Of a stretch of DNA of 64,000 nt, positions 38,591 to 47,349 are shown one piece after another. Every line of letters begins with the position of its first letter. The stretch's first letter is position 1. The notes beneath the pieces are model-generated. The model did no database searches, had not been told where the DNA came from, and saw only the letters and a list, made by a program, of their open reading frames with translations. Origin of the DNA: Corynebacterium pseudopelargi (lineage in GTDB: Bacteria > Actinomycetota > Actinomycetes > Mycobacteriales > Mycobacteriaceae); NCBI RefSeq assembly GCF_003814005.1, contig NZ_CP033898.1:1-64000 (forward strand), in the 5' to 3' direction. A program made the translations under genes and the position numbers.

Positions 38591-38639
38591 TGACAAAGAA
38601 ACTCAATAACACTAGGTGCTTTCAGCGCAGGTGGGGCGG

Positions 38640-39293
38640 TTAGGCGGTTCTAATTGCGCGGCGCAGCAGGGAGGCTATGCGGCCAAAGAGCAGATCTACT
38701 ACCCATGCCAACAAGATCACCAGCACCGAACCGGTGAGCATCTCAATATAATCGCGGGTTTTAAGCCCGTGGAAGATCAAACGCCCAAGACCAATATCGG
38801 CGGTGTAGGCAGCCAGGGTGGCAGTGGCGATCACCTGCAACGCAGCGTTGCGCACACCTCCCACGATCACCGGGGCGGCAAGGGGTAGCTCGATTCGGCC
38901 AATGAGCTGGGCCTCGGTAAAGCCCATCGCCTTCGAACCATCGATGGTGTTGCGATCCACTGCGGCAATCCCGGCATAGGTGCCGGCAAGCACCGAGGGG
39001 ATGGCCAAAATAACTAAGGCCAGCAGTGGGGCACCGAGCCCAATGCCGAAGATCAGTCCGAAAATGGTAAGCAAACCAAGGGTGGGCAGGGCGCGTGCGG
39101 CACCGGAGACGCCACCTACCAGCAGCGAGCCTCGGCCGGTGTGGCCGATGGCGGTGCCAGCAGGAATGGCGATCAGCGAGGCAAGAAGCACTGCTAGAAA
39201 AGAAATGCCTAGGTGTTGGAGCATGCGCGCTGCGTATTCGGGCCAGGCGGTGGTATCTGTTAGGGCCGCGAAAAGGTCATCGATCCAGGTCAT
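38640..39293 (-). CDS. Osmoprotectant-type ABC permease (OpuC family), second subunit
   Basis: The 217-residue membrane protein has about five to six helices and the OpuCB/OpuCD family pattern (GHTGRGSLLVGGVSGAARALPTLGLL; GFTEAQLIGRIELPLAAPVIVGG as the EAA-type loop). Such permeases import glycine betaine, carnitine or choline. It overlaps the sister permease gene by four bases and is the last gene of this operon. Confidence 0.88.
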   Translation of the reverse strand: MTWIDDLFAALTDTTAWPEYAARMLQHLGISFLAVLLASLIAIPAGTAIGHTGRGSLLVGGVSGAARALPTLGLLTIFGLIFGIGLGAPLLALVILAIPSVLAGTYAGIAAVDRNTIDGSKAMGFTEAQLIGRIELPLAAPVIVGGVRNAALQVIATATLAAYTADIGLGRLIFHGLKTRDYIEMLTGSVLVILLAWVVDLLFGRIASLLRRAIRTA

Positions 39294-39925
39294 GCTTTTG
39301 CCTCCCAGGGGGCTAACACGCGGCCGATGAGCAGCGTGAGGGCGTCGAAAAGCAAGGCAAGCAGCACCACTAAGACGATGCCGCTGAGCACCTCGACGTA
39401 GATGCCGCGCTGGAAGCCATCAGTAAATAGCGTGCCCAGGCTTGGCACACCGATGAGCGCGCCGATGGTGACCAGGCCGATGGTAGAAACGCACACCACG
39501 CGAATACCCGAGATCAGCACCGGGATGGCCAGCGGCAAATCAACCTTCCACAGCAACTGTTTTGGGCTTACCCCTTGCGCAAGTGCGGCGGTGCGAACAT
39601 GGGCGGGTACTGAAGAAAAGGCATCCGTTGCCGTGCGCACCAAAAGGGCAATGCCATAGAGCGCGAGTGCCGTGGTGACGTTGGCGGTAGAGCGAAGCGG
39701 AAAGCCGACGATGAAGGGCAAGATCACCAACATGGCCAAAGCCGGCACGGTATAAATCAGTGCCGTACTGGCCACGAGGATGGAGCCAATGCGCTTGGTG
39801 CGAGCTGCCAGCATGCCCAGTGGGGTAGCCACGAGCACAGCAATCACGATGGCGGGAACTGCAAGCGCGAGGTGCTGCAAGAGCAGGCTCCACACCTGCG
39901 GCCAGGCATGAGAAAGCCAGGTCAT
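39290..39925 (-). CDS. Osmoprotectant-type ABC permease (OpuC family), first subunit
   Basis: The 211-residue membrane protein is similar in plan to the adjacent permease and pairs with it: RIGSILVASTALIYTVPALAMLV near residue 45 and QGVSPKQLLWKVDLPLAIPVLISG as the coupling loop. It overlaps the ATPase gene upstream and the second permease downstream by four bases each, so all three are translated together. Confidence 0.88.
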   Translation of the reverse strand: MTWLSHAWPQVWSLLLQHLALAVPAIVIAVLVATPLGMLAARTKRIGSILVASTALIYTVPALAMLVILPFIVGFPLRSTANVTTALALYGIALLVRTATDAFSSVPAHVRTAALAQGVSPKQLLWKVDLPLAIPVLISGIRVVCVSTIGLVTIGALIGVPSLGTLFTDGFQRGIYVEVLSGIVLVVLLALLFDALTLLIGRVLAPWEAKA

Positions 39926-40728
39926 TCGATCACCCCGACTGGTTTGCCGGCGCCATCGACTACCACGGTGCGTCCGCCAAGGGTGGTGGTGCGAAGTGTG
40001 CGCTGGCTGCTGTTTGCCCCAACGAACTCGGCCACAAACTCATTGGCTGGTTGTGCCAATAGTTCTGCGGGGGTGCCGGCCTGGGCGATGCGCCCGCCTT
40101 TTTCTAATACGATCACTTCATCGCCAAGGCGGAAGGCCTCGTCGATATCGTGGGTGACCAGCACGATGGTTTTATGCAGCCTGTCTTGTAATTGCAAGAG
40201 TTGGGTTTGTAGCGAGTCGCGAACGATTGGGTCAACGGCACCGAAGGGTTCGTCCATGAGCAAAATATCTGGGTCTGCCGCCAGCGCCCTGGCTACGCCC
40301 ACTCGTTGTTGCTGCCCGCCGGAAAGTTGGGCGGGGTAGCGCTTATAGAGTTCTTCTCCAAGGCCCACGGCCTCGAGTGCTTGGGTGGCGCGCCGATAGG
40401 CTTCTTGTTTGGATTCCTTATTTAATAGCGGCACGGTTTTGGCATTGGCCAGGATGGTTTTATGCGGTAGGAGCCCGCCGGATTGGATGACGTAGCCGAT
40501 GGAGCGGCGCAGCGCGACTGGATCGGTGCTGGCAATATCTTCGCCGCGCACGGTGATGGTGCCTGCGCTGGGGGTGACCATGCGGTTAATCATGCGCAGG
40601 AGGGTGGTTTTGCCGCAGCCGGAGGATCCTACGAGCACGGTAATTTTTCGCTCTGGGAAGCGATAGCTGAAGTCTTCCACGGCACGGGTATGGCCATAGT
40701 GCTTGCTCACATGCTGGAATTCGATCAC
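39922..40728 (-). CDS. Osmoprotectant-type ABC ATPase (OpuCA/ProV type)
   Basis: The 268-residue ATPase has Walker A GSSGCGKTT (about 36-44), signature LSGGQQQR and Walker B ILLMDEPFGAVDP. Full-length OpuCA/ProV proteins carry a C-terminal tandem CBS region that senses ionic strength; here only about 25 residues follow the core, so that sensor is absent. GTG at 40728 follows AAGGGA at about seven bases; the longer frame to 40827 has no such site. It is the first gene of a three-gene operon that has no binding-protein gene. Confidence 0.88.
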   Translation of the reverse strand: MIEFQHVSKHYGHTRAVEDFSYRFPERKITVLVGSSGCGKTTLLRMINRMVTPSAGTITVRGEDIASTDPVALRRSIGYVIQSGGLLPHKTILANAKTVPLLNKESKQEAYRRATQALEAVGLGEELYKRYPAQLSGGQQQRVGVARALAADPDILLMDEPFGAVDPIVRDSLQTQLLQLQDRLHKTIVLVTHDIDEAFRLGDEVIVLEKGGRIAQAGTPAELLAQPANEFVAEFVGANSSQRTLRTTTLGGRTVVVDGAGKPVGVIE

Positions 40729-40806
40729 GGCGTGTCCCTTCGAAAGCTCGAACCATAAGCGTAGTGGAATTTGTTGTGTCCGTGCAGGCCACTGTTTGAG
40801 AATAAA

Positions 40807-40827
40807 TTGTCTGTTAAAACTAGACAA
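40807..40827. promoter_or_regulatory. Inverted repeat, candidate operator
   Basis: Perfect 6-bp arms TTGTCT (40807-40812) and AGACAA (40822-40827) flank nine AT-rich bases, between the divergent osmoprotectant ATPase and MFS genes. It could be bound by a dimeric regulator; no regulator gene is adjacent. Confidence 0.5.
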
Positions 40828-40857
40828 AGCGGTATGCCTCGTGTTTGGCTATAGCGC

Positions 40858-42063
40858 ATGTCTACTCCAGCAATCGCCGCAAAAGCTTATCGACGCCGCG
40901 TGATCGCCACCCTCATGTTCGTCCAAGTCATGGCCGGATTAGGCCACGGCGTGACCTTTTCTATGGGCTCACTATTGATCTCGGAATTGCTGGGCTCTGC
41001 CTGGGGAGGCACCGCACTGGCCTTCACCATGGGTGGCGCAGCGCTGTGGGCAGTGCCGCTTGGGCGAGTAGTAGCAAACAAAGGCCGGCGCGCATCCCTG
41101 ACCTTGGGCTTAAGCCTTGGCATTCTCGGTGCAATCAGCGCCTTAAGTGGCGCACAGCTTGGATTCGCCCCCTTTGTGCTGCTTGGCTTCTTACTCTTAG
41201 GCGGCGAGGTAGCCACCAATTACCAGGCACGCTTTGCGGCAGTAGACGTAGCAGTGGGCAAACACCGCGGACGCGACCTCTCGCTGGTGATGTGGGCAAC
41301 CACCGTCGGTGCTGTTGTAGGCCCACAATTGATCGGGCTTACCGAAGGCATTGGCGCACACTTTGGCCTGGTGCAATTCGCAGGCGCCTACCTTTTGTGC
41401 ATCACGGTCCAAGCCCTCGGCATTGTGCTGCTGCAATTTGGCCTGCGCCCAGAGCTTCAACCCAGTGATGTGCCACAGCGCCAAAAGATCCGCGTGCGCG
41501 ATAATGCCCAAGCCAGCTTCGCCATGGCCACCGTTGCAGTATCGCACTTTGCCATGATCGGCATCATGTCCATGACGGCGGTGCACCTGCACCACCACGG
41601 CGCAGGCCTTGGGTGGATCGGCGTGGTGATCTCCGGGCACGTGGGCGCCATGTATGCACTAGCGCCGCTGTTTGGCATTCTTTCCGACCGCGCCGGGGCC
41701 TCGCGCGCCATCGGCTTGGGTGTGCTGCTCAACGTCACCGCCGCCGCAGTGGTGGTGATCTTTGCCCAAAGCCAGGTGGGCGTATTGATCGGCCTGATCC
41801 TGCTGGGCTTTGGTTGGTCTGCCACCTTGGTGGGCGGCTCGGCGCTGTTGGTGCGCGTGACCAAGGCAGAAGAACGCGCAGCCTACCAAGGCCGCAACGA
41901 CTTGATTATGAATATCTGCGGTGCCAGCGGCGGTATCCTCGCAGGCCCGATCGTGGCCGCCTTCGGCTTACCCATCCTCGCCGGTGCCATGGGCGTGCTG
42001 GTGCTTGGCCTTGCACTGCTTGGCCCAGTCTGGGTCAAGGCATCGCTACAGTCGAGGCCATGA
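40858..42063 (+). CDS. Major facilitator superfamily transporter
   Basis: The 401-residue protein has twelve predicted helices. The loop 2-3 region reads LGRVVANKGRRASLTLG and a similar loop in the second half reads FGILSDRAGASRAIGLG, both MFS hallmarks. The substrate is unknown. ATG at 40858 has no clear ribosome site. Its stop overlaps the next gene by four bases (ATGA), so it and the DinB-like gene form an operon. Confidence 0.86.
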   Translation: MSTPAIAAKAYRRRVIATLMFVQVMAGLGHGVTFSMGSLLISELLGSAWGGTALAFTMGGAALWAVPLGRVVANKGRRASLTLGLSLGILGAISALSGAQLGFAPFVLLGFLLLGGEVATNYQARFAAVDVAVGKHRGRDLSLVMWATTVGAVVGPQLIGLTEGIGAHFGLVQFAGAYLLCITVQALGIVLLQFGLRPELQPSDVPQRQKIRVRDNAQASFAMATVAVSHFAMIGIMSMTAVHLHHHGAGLGWIGVVISGHVGAMYALAPLFGILSDRAGASRAIGLGVLLNVTAAAVVVIFAQSQVGVLIGLILLGFGWSATLVGGSALLVRVTKAEERAAYQGRNDLIMNICGASGGILAGPIVAAFGLPILAGAMGVLVLGLALLGPVWVKASLQSRP

Positions 42064-42587
42064 GCTTTCATGATCTCCTCATCGATTTGAGCGAGCGCCC
42101 CCTTAGGGTGCTTAGATCCATCGAGCAAGCCAACATCAGCCTTGAATGCGCCAATGCGCACCTAGGCGGGCACCCCAACTCCATCGTGTGGCTGTTATGG
42201 CACACCGGTAGAGAACTCGATATTCAGCTCGCAGAGCTCAGCGGCTCAGAGCAGATCTGGTTAGAGCAGGATTTCGCAGCACGCACCGGGCTGGGTGCCG
42301 AGATGGGCTATGGCCACAGCAGGCAAGAAGCGCTTAGGGTGCAGGTAAGCACCCAAGAACAATTCGATGCATTGCTGCACTATGTGGAATTAGCATTGCG
42401 TGCAACCAGAAACTACACCGCGGCATTCAGTGAGCAAGAAGCCGCAAGGATCCTCGAAGCAGATGTCACCTATGGCATCAGGCTGATCTCAATTATCGAC
42501 GACGCCATCCAGCACCTGGCACAAATCCAATACATTCTGGGGGCTCAAACAGCAGGACCGCAGAATCGCTGCACCACCGCGTCATAG
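42060..42587 (+). CDS. DinB-like (mycothiol S-transferase fold) protein
   Basis: The 175-residue protein resembles the DinB/DUF664 superfamily of four-helix metal proteins, which in actinobacteria include mycothiol-dependent transferases. WLLWHTGRELDIQ (about 44-56) and SIIDDAIQHLAQI (about 148-160) sit where the metal histidines occur. The assignment rests on these two segments and helix pattern. ATG at 42060 overlaps the MFS stop. The 3' end overlaps the convergent peptidase gene by 43 bases. Confidence 0.72.
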   Translation: MSFHDLLIDLSERPLRVLRSIEQANISLECANAHLGGHPNSIVWLLWHTGRELDIQLAELSGSEQIWLEQDFAARTGLGAEMGYGHSRQEALRVQVSTQEQFDALLHYVELALRATRNYTAAFSEQEAARILEADVTYGIRLISIIDDAIQHLAQIQYILGAQTAGPQNRCTTAS

Positions 42588-43867
42588 GCGCGGAGGCTTA
42601 AATCTAAATCCTCCAAGTGCAGGTATTCATCATGGGAATGTAGCTGCGCATGCACCGCACCAAGGGTGCGCTCGATGGCATGAGCCGCAAAACCATACCC
42701 CACCCCACCCGCGCGCCGGGCAAAGCGAAGATCCGAGCCACCGGCGGCGATCGTTGGCACCACCTGCGCGCCGGGGAATAACTCCACCAGCACAGCCTCA
42801 AGCACCTCATAGAGGGGATGATCGGTGGGAGAGATCGTGGCCTCCTCACTGATCAGGTGCTCAATTTCTACATCGATGCCTTCTAAGGCCTCATGTAATA
42901 GGGCATCGACATCCTCATCGCTTTGACCCGGAAGGGTGCGAATATCCAGCTCCAACCAAGCGTGGCTTGGCAGCACATTAATGGCCTGACCAGCGCGCAG
43001 GACTGTTTGGGCGATGCTGAGATGCGAGATGGCATCGCCATAGGCCGCCAATTGCCCAAGCGCCTCATAGCGCTCACCGCGCAGCACCGCCGCTTCGGTG
43101 GCGGCATCAAAGCGGAAGGCTTTAACAAAGCCCTGCCATGTTGGATCAGTGCTCACCTGCGGTGCGATAGCGGCAATACGAGCTGCCACCTGGCCAATCT
43201 TCACAATCGAAGAATCCTTGTGATACGGCGCCGAACCATGCCCGGCATCCCCATAAACATGGATCCTGCGCTGGGCCGCACCTTTTTCTCCCACATAGAC
43301 GGTCAGCGCATCGGAGCCATCGGCGGTAGGCAGGTGGGCGCCGCCGGTTTCTGAAAGGCAATGCTGCCAGGAAAAGGCCTCGGGGTGATGCTCTTGTAAC
43401 CACGCCGCTCCCAGGCCGCCGCGGGCTTCTTCATCTGCCACACCAACAAAGGTCAGCGTGCCGCCAAGGCCGCCTGCACGCGCAGCCTTCCTGGTCACTG
43501 CGGCCATGATGGCGGTAATAAAGAGCATGTCTACAGCCCCGCGCCCATAAATCTTGCCTTCGCGGATTTCGGCTGCAAAGGGATCGACGCTCCAACGCCC
43601 ACGATCTACTGGCACCACATCGGTGTGCCCGAGCAGCGTGAGGGGCTTTGCATCAGGATCGGTGCCGGGGACGCTAAAAGCAATACTCACCCTGCCGGGT
43701 GCAGATTCGAAGCGCTGAACCTGTGCACCAGAACCTGCAAAGAAGGCCTCGAGGGTATCGGCATTGCGCACTTCCTGGCCCGAGGGCGCGGTGAGGTCAT
43801 TCACGCAGGCGTTGCGGATGAGGTCTTGCAGGAGGGCGAGGGTGTCGTCGAAAAGCTCATGGTGCAT
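42545..43867 (-). CDS. M20 family metallopeptidase
   Basis: The 440-residue enzyme is an M20 zinc hydrolase (ArgE/DapE/aminoacylase type). Metal and catalytic motifs are intact: LLGHTDVVPVD (His and Asp), GRGAVDM (bridging Asp), and VADEEARGG (general base Glu and ligand Glu). A C-terminal histidine lies in GFAAHAIERT. The dimerisation domain occupies the middle. The natural substrate is not evident. ATG at 43867 (MHHELF) is chosen over an upstream start. The 3' end overlaps the convergent DinB-like gene. Confidence 0.9.
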   Translation of the reverse strand: MHHELFDDTLALLQDLIRNACVNDLTAPSGQEVRNADTLEAFFAGSGAQVQRFESAPGRVSIAFSVPGTDPDAKPLTLLGHTDVVPVDRGRWSVDPFAAEIREGKIYGRGAVDMLFITAIMAAVTRKAARAGGLGGTLTFVGVADEEARGGLGAAWLQEHHPEAFSWQHCLSETGGAHLPTADGSDALTVYVGEKGAAQRRIHVYGDAGHGSAPYHKDSSIVKIGQVAARIAAIAPQVSTDPTWQGFVKAFRFDAATEAAVLRGERYEALGQLAAYGDAISHLSIAQTVLRAGQAINVLPSHAWLELDIRTLPGQSDEDVDALLHEALEGIDVEIEHLISEEATISPTDHPLYEVLEAVLVELFPGAQVVPTIAAGGSDLRFARRAGGVGYGFAAHAIERTLGAVHAQLHSHDEYLHLEDLDLSLRAYDAVVQRFCGPAV

Positions 43868-43896
43868 ACCTAGAAGCCTAACCCGAAGCAAAAAGC

Positions 43897-43909
43897 TAAA
43901 CACTGTTCA
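43897..43909. promoter_or_regulatory. Candidate BioQ operator upstream of bioB
   Basis: TAAAC-ACT-GTTCA resembles the complement of the reported corynebacterial BioQ site (TGAAC-N3-GTTAC), with two differences in one half. Its position in the bioB promoter region fits. No bioQ gene is in the window. Confidence 0.4.
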
Positions 43910-43967
43910 AGTTTCCGACTAGGATGGCCAAGGAGTGTTGAAACAACAGGCGAAAGGTGACACGAGA

Positions 43968-44966
43968 ATGACTGCCGATATCCTAGAACTCGCACGCGAG
44001 AAGGTGCTAGAAAAGGGCGAAGGCCTCAGCAAAGAAGAAGTGCTTGAGGTGCTACAGCTTGACGAGTCCCGCATTAATGAACTGCTTGAACTCGCCCACG
44101 AAGTACGTCTGAAGTGGTGCGGTGAAGAGGTTGAGGTAGAAGGAATTATCTCGCTCAAGACCGGCGGCTGCCCCGAGGATTGCCACTTCTGCTCGCAGTC
44201 TGGCCTGTTCCAATCGCCGGTGCGTTCCGCCTGGCTCGATATTGCCGGCCTGGTAGAAGCTGCCAAGCAGACCCAAAAGTCTGGTGCTACCGAATTCTGC
44301 ATCGTCGCCGCCGTCAAGGGCCCCGATGAGCGCCTGATGAGCCAGTTGGAAGAGGCCGTGGCCGCCATTAAGTCCGAGGTGGACATTGAGGTTGCTGCCT
44401 CGGTGGGCATCTTGACCCAAGAGCAGGTGGATCGCCTGGCAGCAGCAGGTGTGCACCGCTATAACCACAACCTGGAAACGGCTCGTTCTTTCTTCCCCAA
44501 CGTGGTTACCACCCACTCCTGGGAATCGCGCCGCGATACCCTGCGCATGGTGGCAGAAGCGGGCATGGAAGTGTGCTCGGGTGGCATTTTGGGCATGGGC
44601 GAAACCCTGGAACAGCGCGCAGAATTTGCCGCGGATCTGGCAGAGCTCAACCCCACCGAGGTGCCCATGAACTTCCTGGATCCGCGCCCCGGTACGCCTT
44701 TTGAAGATAAAGAGCTGATGGAAACTGCCGACGCCCTGCGCGCCATCGGTGCCTTCCGCCTGGCCCTGCCCAAGACGATCCTTCGTTTTGCCGGTGGCCG
44801 CGAGCTCACCTTGGGCGATCTTGGTACTGAGCAGGGTCTTCTTGGTGGCATCAACGCCGTGATCGTGGGCAATTACCTCACCACCTTGGGCCGCCCGATG
44901 GAAGAGGATCTGGATATGTTGGGCAAGCTGCGCCTTCCCATCAAGGCCTTGAATTCGAGCGTCTAA
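43968..44966 (+). CDS. bioB: Biotin synthase BioB
   Basis: BioB is the radical-SAM enzyme that inserts sulfur into dethiobiotin to make biotin. The 332-residue product has the cluster-binding cysteines C68, C72 and C75 in [12 protein letters not shown], the YNHNLET motif near 164 and [10 protein letters not shown] near 201. ATG at 43968 follows GAAAGG; the longer frame to 43935 is not needed. The stop overlaps the start of bsaP (TAATG). Other biotin genes are not in the window. Confidence 0.97.
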   Translation: MTADILELAREKVLEKGEGLSKEEVLEVLQLDESRINELLELAHEVRLKWCGEEVEVEGIISLKTGGCPEDCHFCSQSGLFQSPVRSAWLDIAGLVEAAKQTQKSGATEFCIVAAVKGPDERLMSQLEEAVAAIKSEVDIEVAASVGILTQEQVDRLAAAGVHRYNHNLETARSFFPNVVTTHSWESRRDTLRMVAEAGMEVCSGGILGMGETLEQRAEFAADLAELNPTEVPMNFLDPRPGTPFEDKELMETADALRAIGAFRLALPKTILRFAGGRELTLGDLGTEQGLLGGINAVIVGNYLTTLGRPMEEDLDMLGKLRLPIKALNSSV

Positions 44967-45220
44967 TGGCCCGCGTGAATAATTCCACCGAGTTGCTTGA
45001 GGCGCTGCTCGCTGGTGATACCCCGGCGTTTCACCCGAATACCGGCAAGCCTTTCGACGAAGAACAGCGCCTCTCACCATCGGCCCGTGCTGGATTTGAG
45101 GCCCCTCGCTTCTGCCAGCTTTGTGGCCGCCGCATGGTGGTGCAGGTGCGCCCCGATGGCTGGGAAGCGCAGTGTTCACGCCACGGCAGCGTTGATTCGG
45201 TGTACCTAGGCAAGCGTTAA
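44966..45220 (+). CDS. bsaP: Biotin synthase auxiliary protein BsaP
   Basis: The 84-residue protein has three conserved cysteines, C50 and C53 in CQLCG and C70 in QCSRHG, suited to bind an iron-sulfur cluster or zinc. It matches the small actinobacterial protein encoded directly after bioB and recently shown to be needed for biotin synthase activity (BsaP), probably by renewing its iron-sulfur cluster. The one-base coupling to bioB supports a shared role. The family name is from memory, not from a search. Confidence 0.87.
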   Translation: MARVNNSTELLEALLAGDTPAFHPNTGKPFDEEQRLSPSARAGFEAPRFCQLCGRRMVVQVRPDGWEAQCSRHGSVDSVYLGKR

Positions 45221-45244
45221 AACCTTCAAGCCTCAAAGCACATC

Positions 45245-45280
45245 CATCGCGGTTCCTAGGGATTAGGAGCCGCGATGTTT
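45245..45280 (+). terminator. Terminator of the bioB-bsaP operon
   Basis: Fourteen-bp arms with one wobble (45245-45258 and 45264-45277) enclose a 5-base loop, followed by TTT. The right arm overlaps the parS-like site. Confidence 0.75.
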
Positions 45281-45290
45281 CACGTGGAAC
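45276..45290. other. parS: parS-like ParB binding site
   Basis: TGTTTCACGTGGAAC differs from the ParB consensus TGTTTCACGTGAAAC at one base (45287). Origin-proximal parS sites are bound by ParB for chromosome segregation. The site is about 43 kb from oriC and overlaps the bsaP terminator. Confidence 0.8.
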
Positions 45291-45318
45291 CTCCCACTTG
45301 GCCGCCAAAGCACAAACG

Positions 45319-45363
45319 AATACCCCTTAGTGCAAATGACAGCAGTGTGCACTAAGGGGTATT
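45319..45363. repeat. Perfect 16-bp inverted repeat upstream of a lipoprotein gene
   Basis: Arms 45319-45334 and 45348-45363 are perfectly complementary around 13 bases. No T-run follows on either strand, so it looks more like an operator or an RNA hairpin in the leader of the gene at 45423 than a terminator. Confidence 0.75.
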
Positions 45364-45422
45364 GATGAAAAAACCTCACTGCCTTGGCACATCGGCACTA
45401 TTGCTCATATAAGGTGGCAACC

Positions 45423-46835
45423 ATGAAACTTTCACGCGCAATCCTCGCAGCGGCGGCGACCCTCACCCTGGCTGCCTGCAGCAATGGTGCTAGCCCGGAC
45501 AATGACAACGCCGTGGACTTCAAAGAAACCGAGCGCGTAGCAAGCGCCGACGGCACGCAAGCATCTGCCAAACTCTTTGATAAGAGCAAGAAGGTCTATG
45601 TTGCTGGCGATAGCCTTCCGGAGCAGTGGGCAGCAGCAAAGAAGGCAGTAGAAGAAGGCGTGCCCATGCTGCAGGGCGACTCCGATGAGGTGAAAAAGGA
45701 GATCGAGCGCCTCGGTGCCGAAGCCGAGCATGTCGATGCCGAGAAGGCTAAGCAAGAAGCTCCCGAAGATCTGAGCAAAGACAATATTGTGCAAAAGATC
45801 GTCGAGCTCAAGCCCAAGAAGGAACGCGAAGGCGAGCCGATTCTGATTAACTCCACCACCTCGGTGGCGTCGGCTGCCACAGCGCGTGCCATCGGTGCGC
45901 CCATCAACCTGCTCATGGGCAGCGATCCCCGCGAATCCGAATTGGTTATGGAAAACCCCGATACCGATGTGCTTGCCATCGGCCAGGGTTTCGTAGAAGA
46001 AGATGACTTCGATACCCGCCTAGAGCTGGCCAATAATGGTGAGCTTCCCGGCGGAGGCGGCCTGGTCTTTCCTGGGCGCCGCATGATCGCCCTCTACGGG
46101 CACCCCTCCGGCGGAGCACTCGGTGTGATGGGTGAATACAAACCAGACGATGCCGTAGAGCACGCCAAGGAACTGGTTGCCCAATACCAGCCCATGGAAT
46201 CGCAGCCGGTGATCCCCGCCTTTGAGATCATTGCCACCGTGGCAGCCGCCGAACCAGGCCCCGATGGGGATTACTCCAATGAGGCCGACCCAGAAGAGCT
46301 CATTCCCTACATCGACGCCATCACCGAGGCCGGCGGCTACGCCGTGTTGGACCTGCAATCGGGCCAATCGGACTTCTTAAAGCAAGCCAAGCTCTATGAG
46401 GACCTGCTCAAGCGCCCAAATGTCGGCCTTGCACTTGATCCCGAGTGGCGCATTAACCCAGGCGAGGTGCCCATGCAGCGCGTGGGCAATGTGGAAGCAG
46501 AAGAGATTAACCAAACCTCCGAGTGGCTTGCCAACTTGGTGCGCGAGAATAATCTGCCCCAAAAGGCCTTGGTGCTGCACCAATTCCAGGTGCAGATGAT
46601 CCAAAACCGCGATGATCTCAACGTGAGCTACCCAGAATTGGCCTTTGTGCTGCATGCCGACGGCCACGGCACCCCTGAGCAGAAATTTGATACCTGGAAT
46701 GTGATCCGCCAGGATCTGCAGCCAGAGATCTTCATGGCATGGAAGAACTTCTACGACGAAGACCAGCCCATGTTCACCCCTGAACAGACCTATGAAGACG
46801 TCCAACCGCGCCCCTGGTTTGTCTCCTATCAATAA
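45423..46835 (+). CDS. Large lipoprotein with cell wall-binding-repeat-2-like modules
   Basis: The 470-residue product has a signal peptide with lipobox LTLAAC (Cys near 19). Residues about 45-100 (VYVAGDSLPEQWAAAKKAVEEG) read like a diverged cell wall-binding repeat 2 module, and ILINSTTSVASAATARAIGAP (about 140-160) like a second. The C-terminal half (about 275-470) has the alternating pattern of an alpha/beta barrel, with LDLQSGQSDF and LALDPEWRI. An extracytoplasmic wall-associated role is likely; catalytic activity is uncertain. ATG at 45423 follows AAGGTGG. Confidence 0.75.
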   Translation: MKLSRAILAAAATLTLAACSNGASPDNDNAVDFKETERVASADGTQASAKLFDKSKKVYVAGDSLPEQWAAAKKAVEEGVPMLQGDSDEVKKEIERLGAEAEHVDAEKAKQEAPEDLSKDNIVQKIVELKPKKEREGEPILINSTTSVASAATARAIGAPINLLMGSDPRESELVMENPDTDVLAIGQGFVEEDDFDTRLELANNGELPGGGGLVFPGRRMIALYGHPSGGALGVMGEYKPDDAVEHAKELVAQYQPMESQPVIPAFEIIATVAAAEPGPDGDYSNEADPEELIPYIDAITEAGGYAVLDLQSGQSDFLKQAKLYEDLLKRPNVGLALDPEWRINPGEVPMQRVGNVEAEEINQTSEWLANLVRENNLPQKALVLHQFQVQMIQNRDDLNVSYPELAFVLHADGHGTPEQKFDTWNVIRQDLQPEIFMAWKNFYDEDQPMFTPEQTYEDVQPRPWFVSYQ

Positions 46836-47349
46836 CCTCCGCCTAGCTTCGGAGTACCCCGGCTTCAGTGCCGCGAGCCTTCGCACTCCCTGTGGTGATC
46901 TGCTCATTGCAGCAGACGATCAGGGGGTGCGCTTTGTGCGTTTTGGCAGCGACTCACCCTTGGCCGCCTGTGTGCATGCGAACCCCTCTGCCACCACCGA
47001 GGCGCACCTGCAGGCAGCACTGCAGCAATTGAGGCAGTACTTCCAAGGCGAGCGCCAAGCATTCGATCTGCCCATCGCCATCGACCATGGCACGACGTTT
47101 CAGCGCAGCACCTGGCAGGCACTGCGCATGATCGAATACGGCAAGTACTGGACCTATGGCGAAGTAGCCACATATATTGGCAGGCCTCAAGCCACCCGAG
47201 CCATCGGTACTGCCTGCGGAGCCAACCCCGTTCCCATCCTTATTCCTTGCCACCGCGTGCTTCCTGCTCATGGGGGCATTGGTGGCTATGCCGGCGGTAG
47301 CAGATGGAAACAAGCCCTGCTAGAGCTAGAAGGGTTCAACTGCACTTAG
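46792..47349 (+). CDS. ogt: Methylated-DNA-protein-cysteine methyltransferase (Ogt/MGMT)
   Basis: The 185-residue enzyme removes alkyl groups from O6-alkylguanine in a one-time reaction onto its cysteine. The active-site PCHRV is present with C153, preceded by the helix-turn-helix region YGEVATYIGRPQATRAIG. The start is uncertain: ATG 46792 overlaps the lipoprotein gene by 44 bases, and the only other early start in this frame is a TTG at 46819, still inside that gene. Downstream lies the convergent thiD gene with almost no gap. Confidence 0.9.
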   Translation: MKTSNRAPGLSPINNLRLASEYPGFSAASLRTPCGDLLIAADDQGVRFVRFGSDSPLAACVHANPSATTEAHLQAALQQLRQYFQGERQAFDLPIAIDHGTTFQRSTWQALRMIEYGKYWTYGEVATYIGRPQATRAIGTACGANPVPILIPCHRVLPAHGGIGGYAGGSRWKQALLELEGFNCT

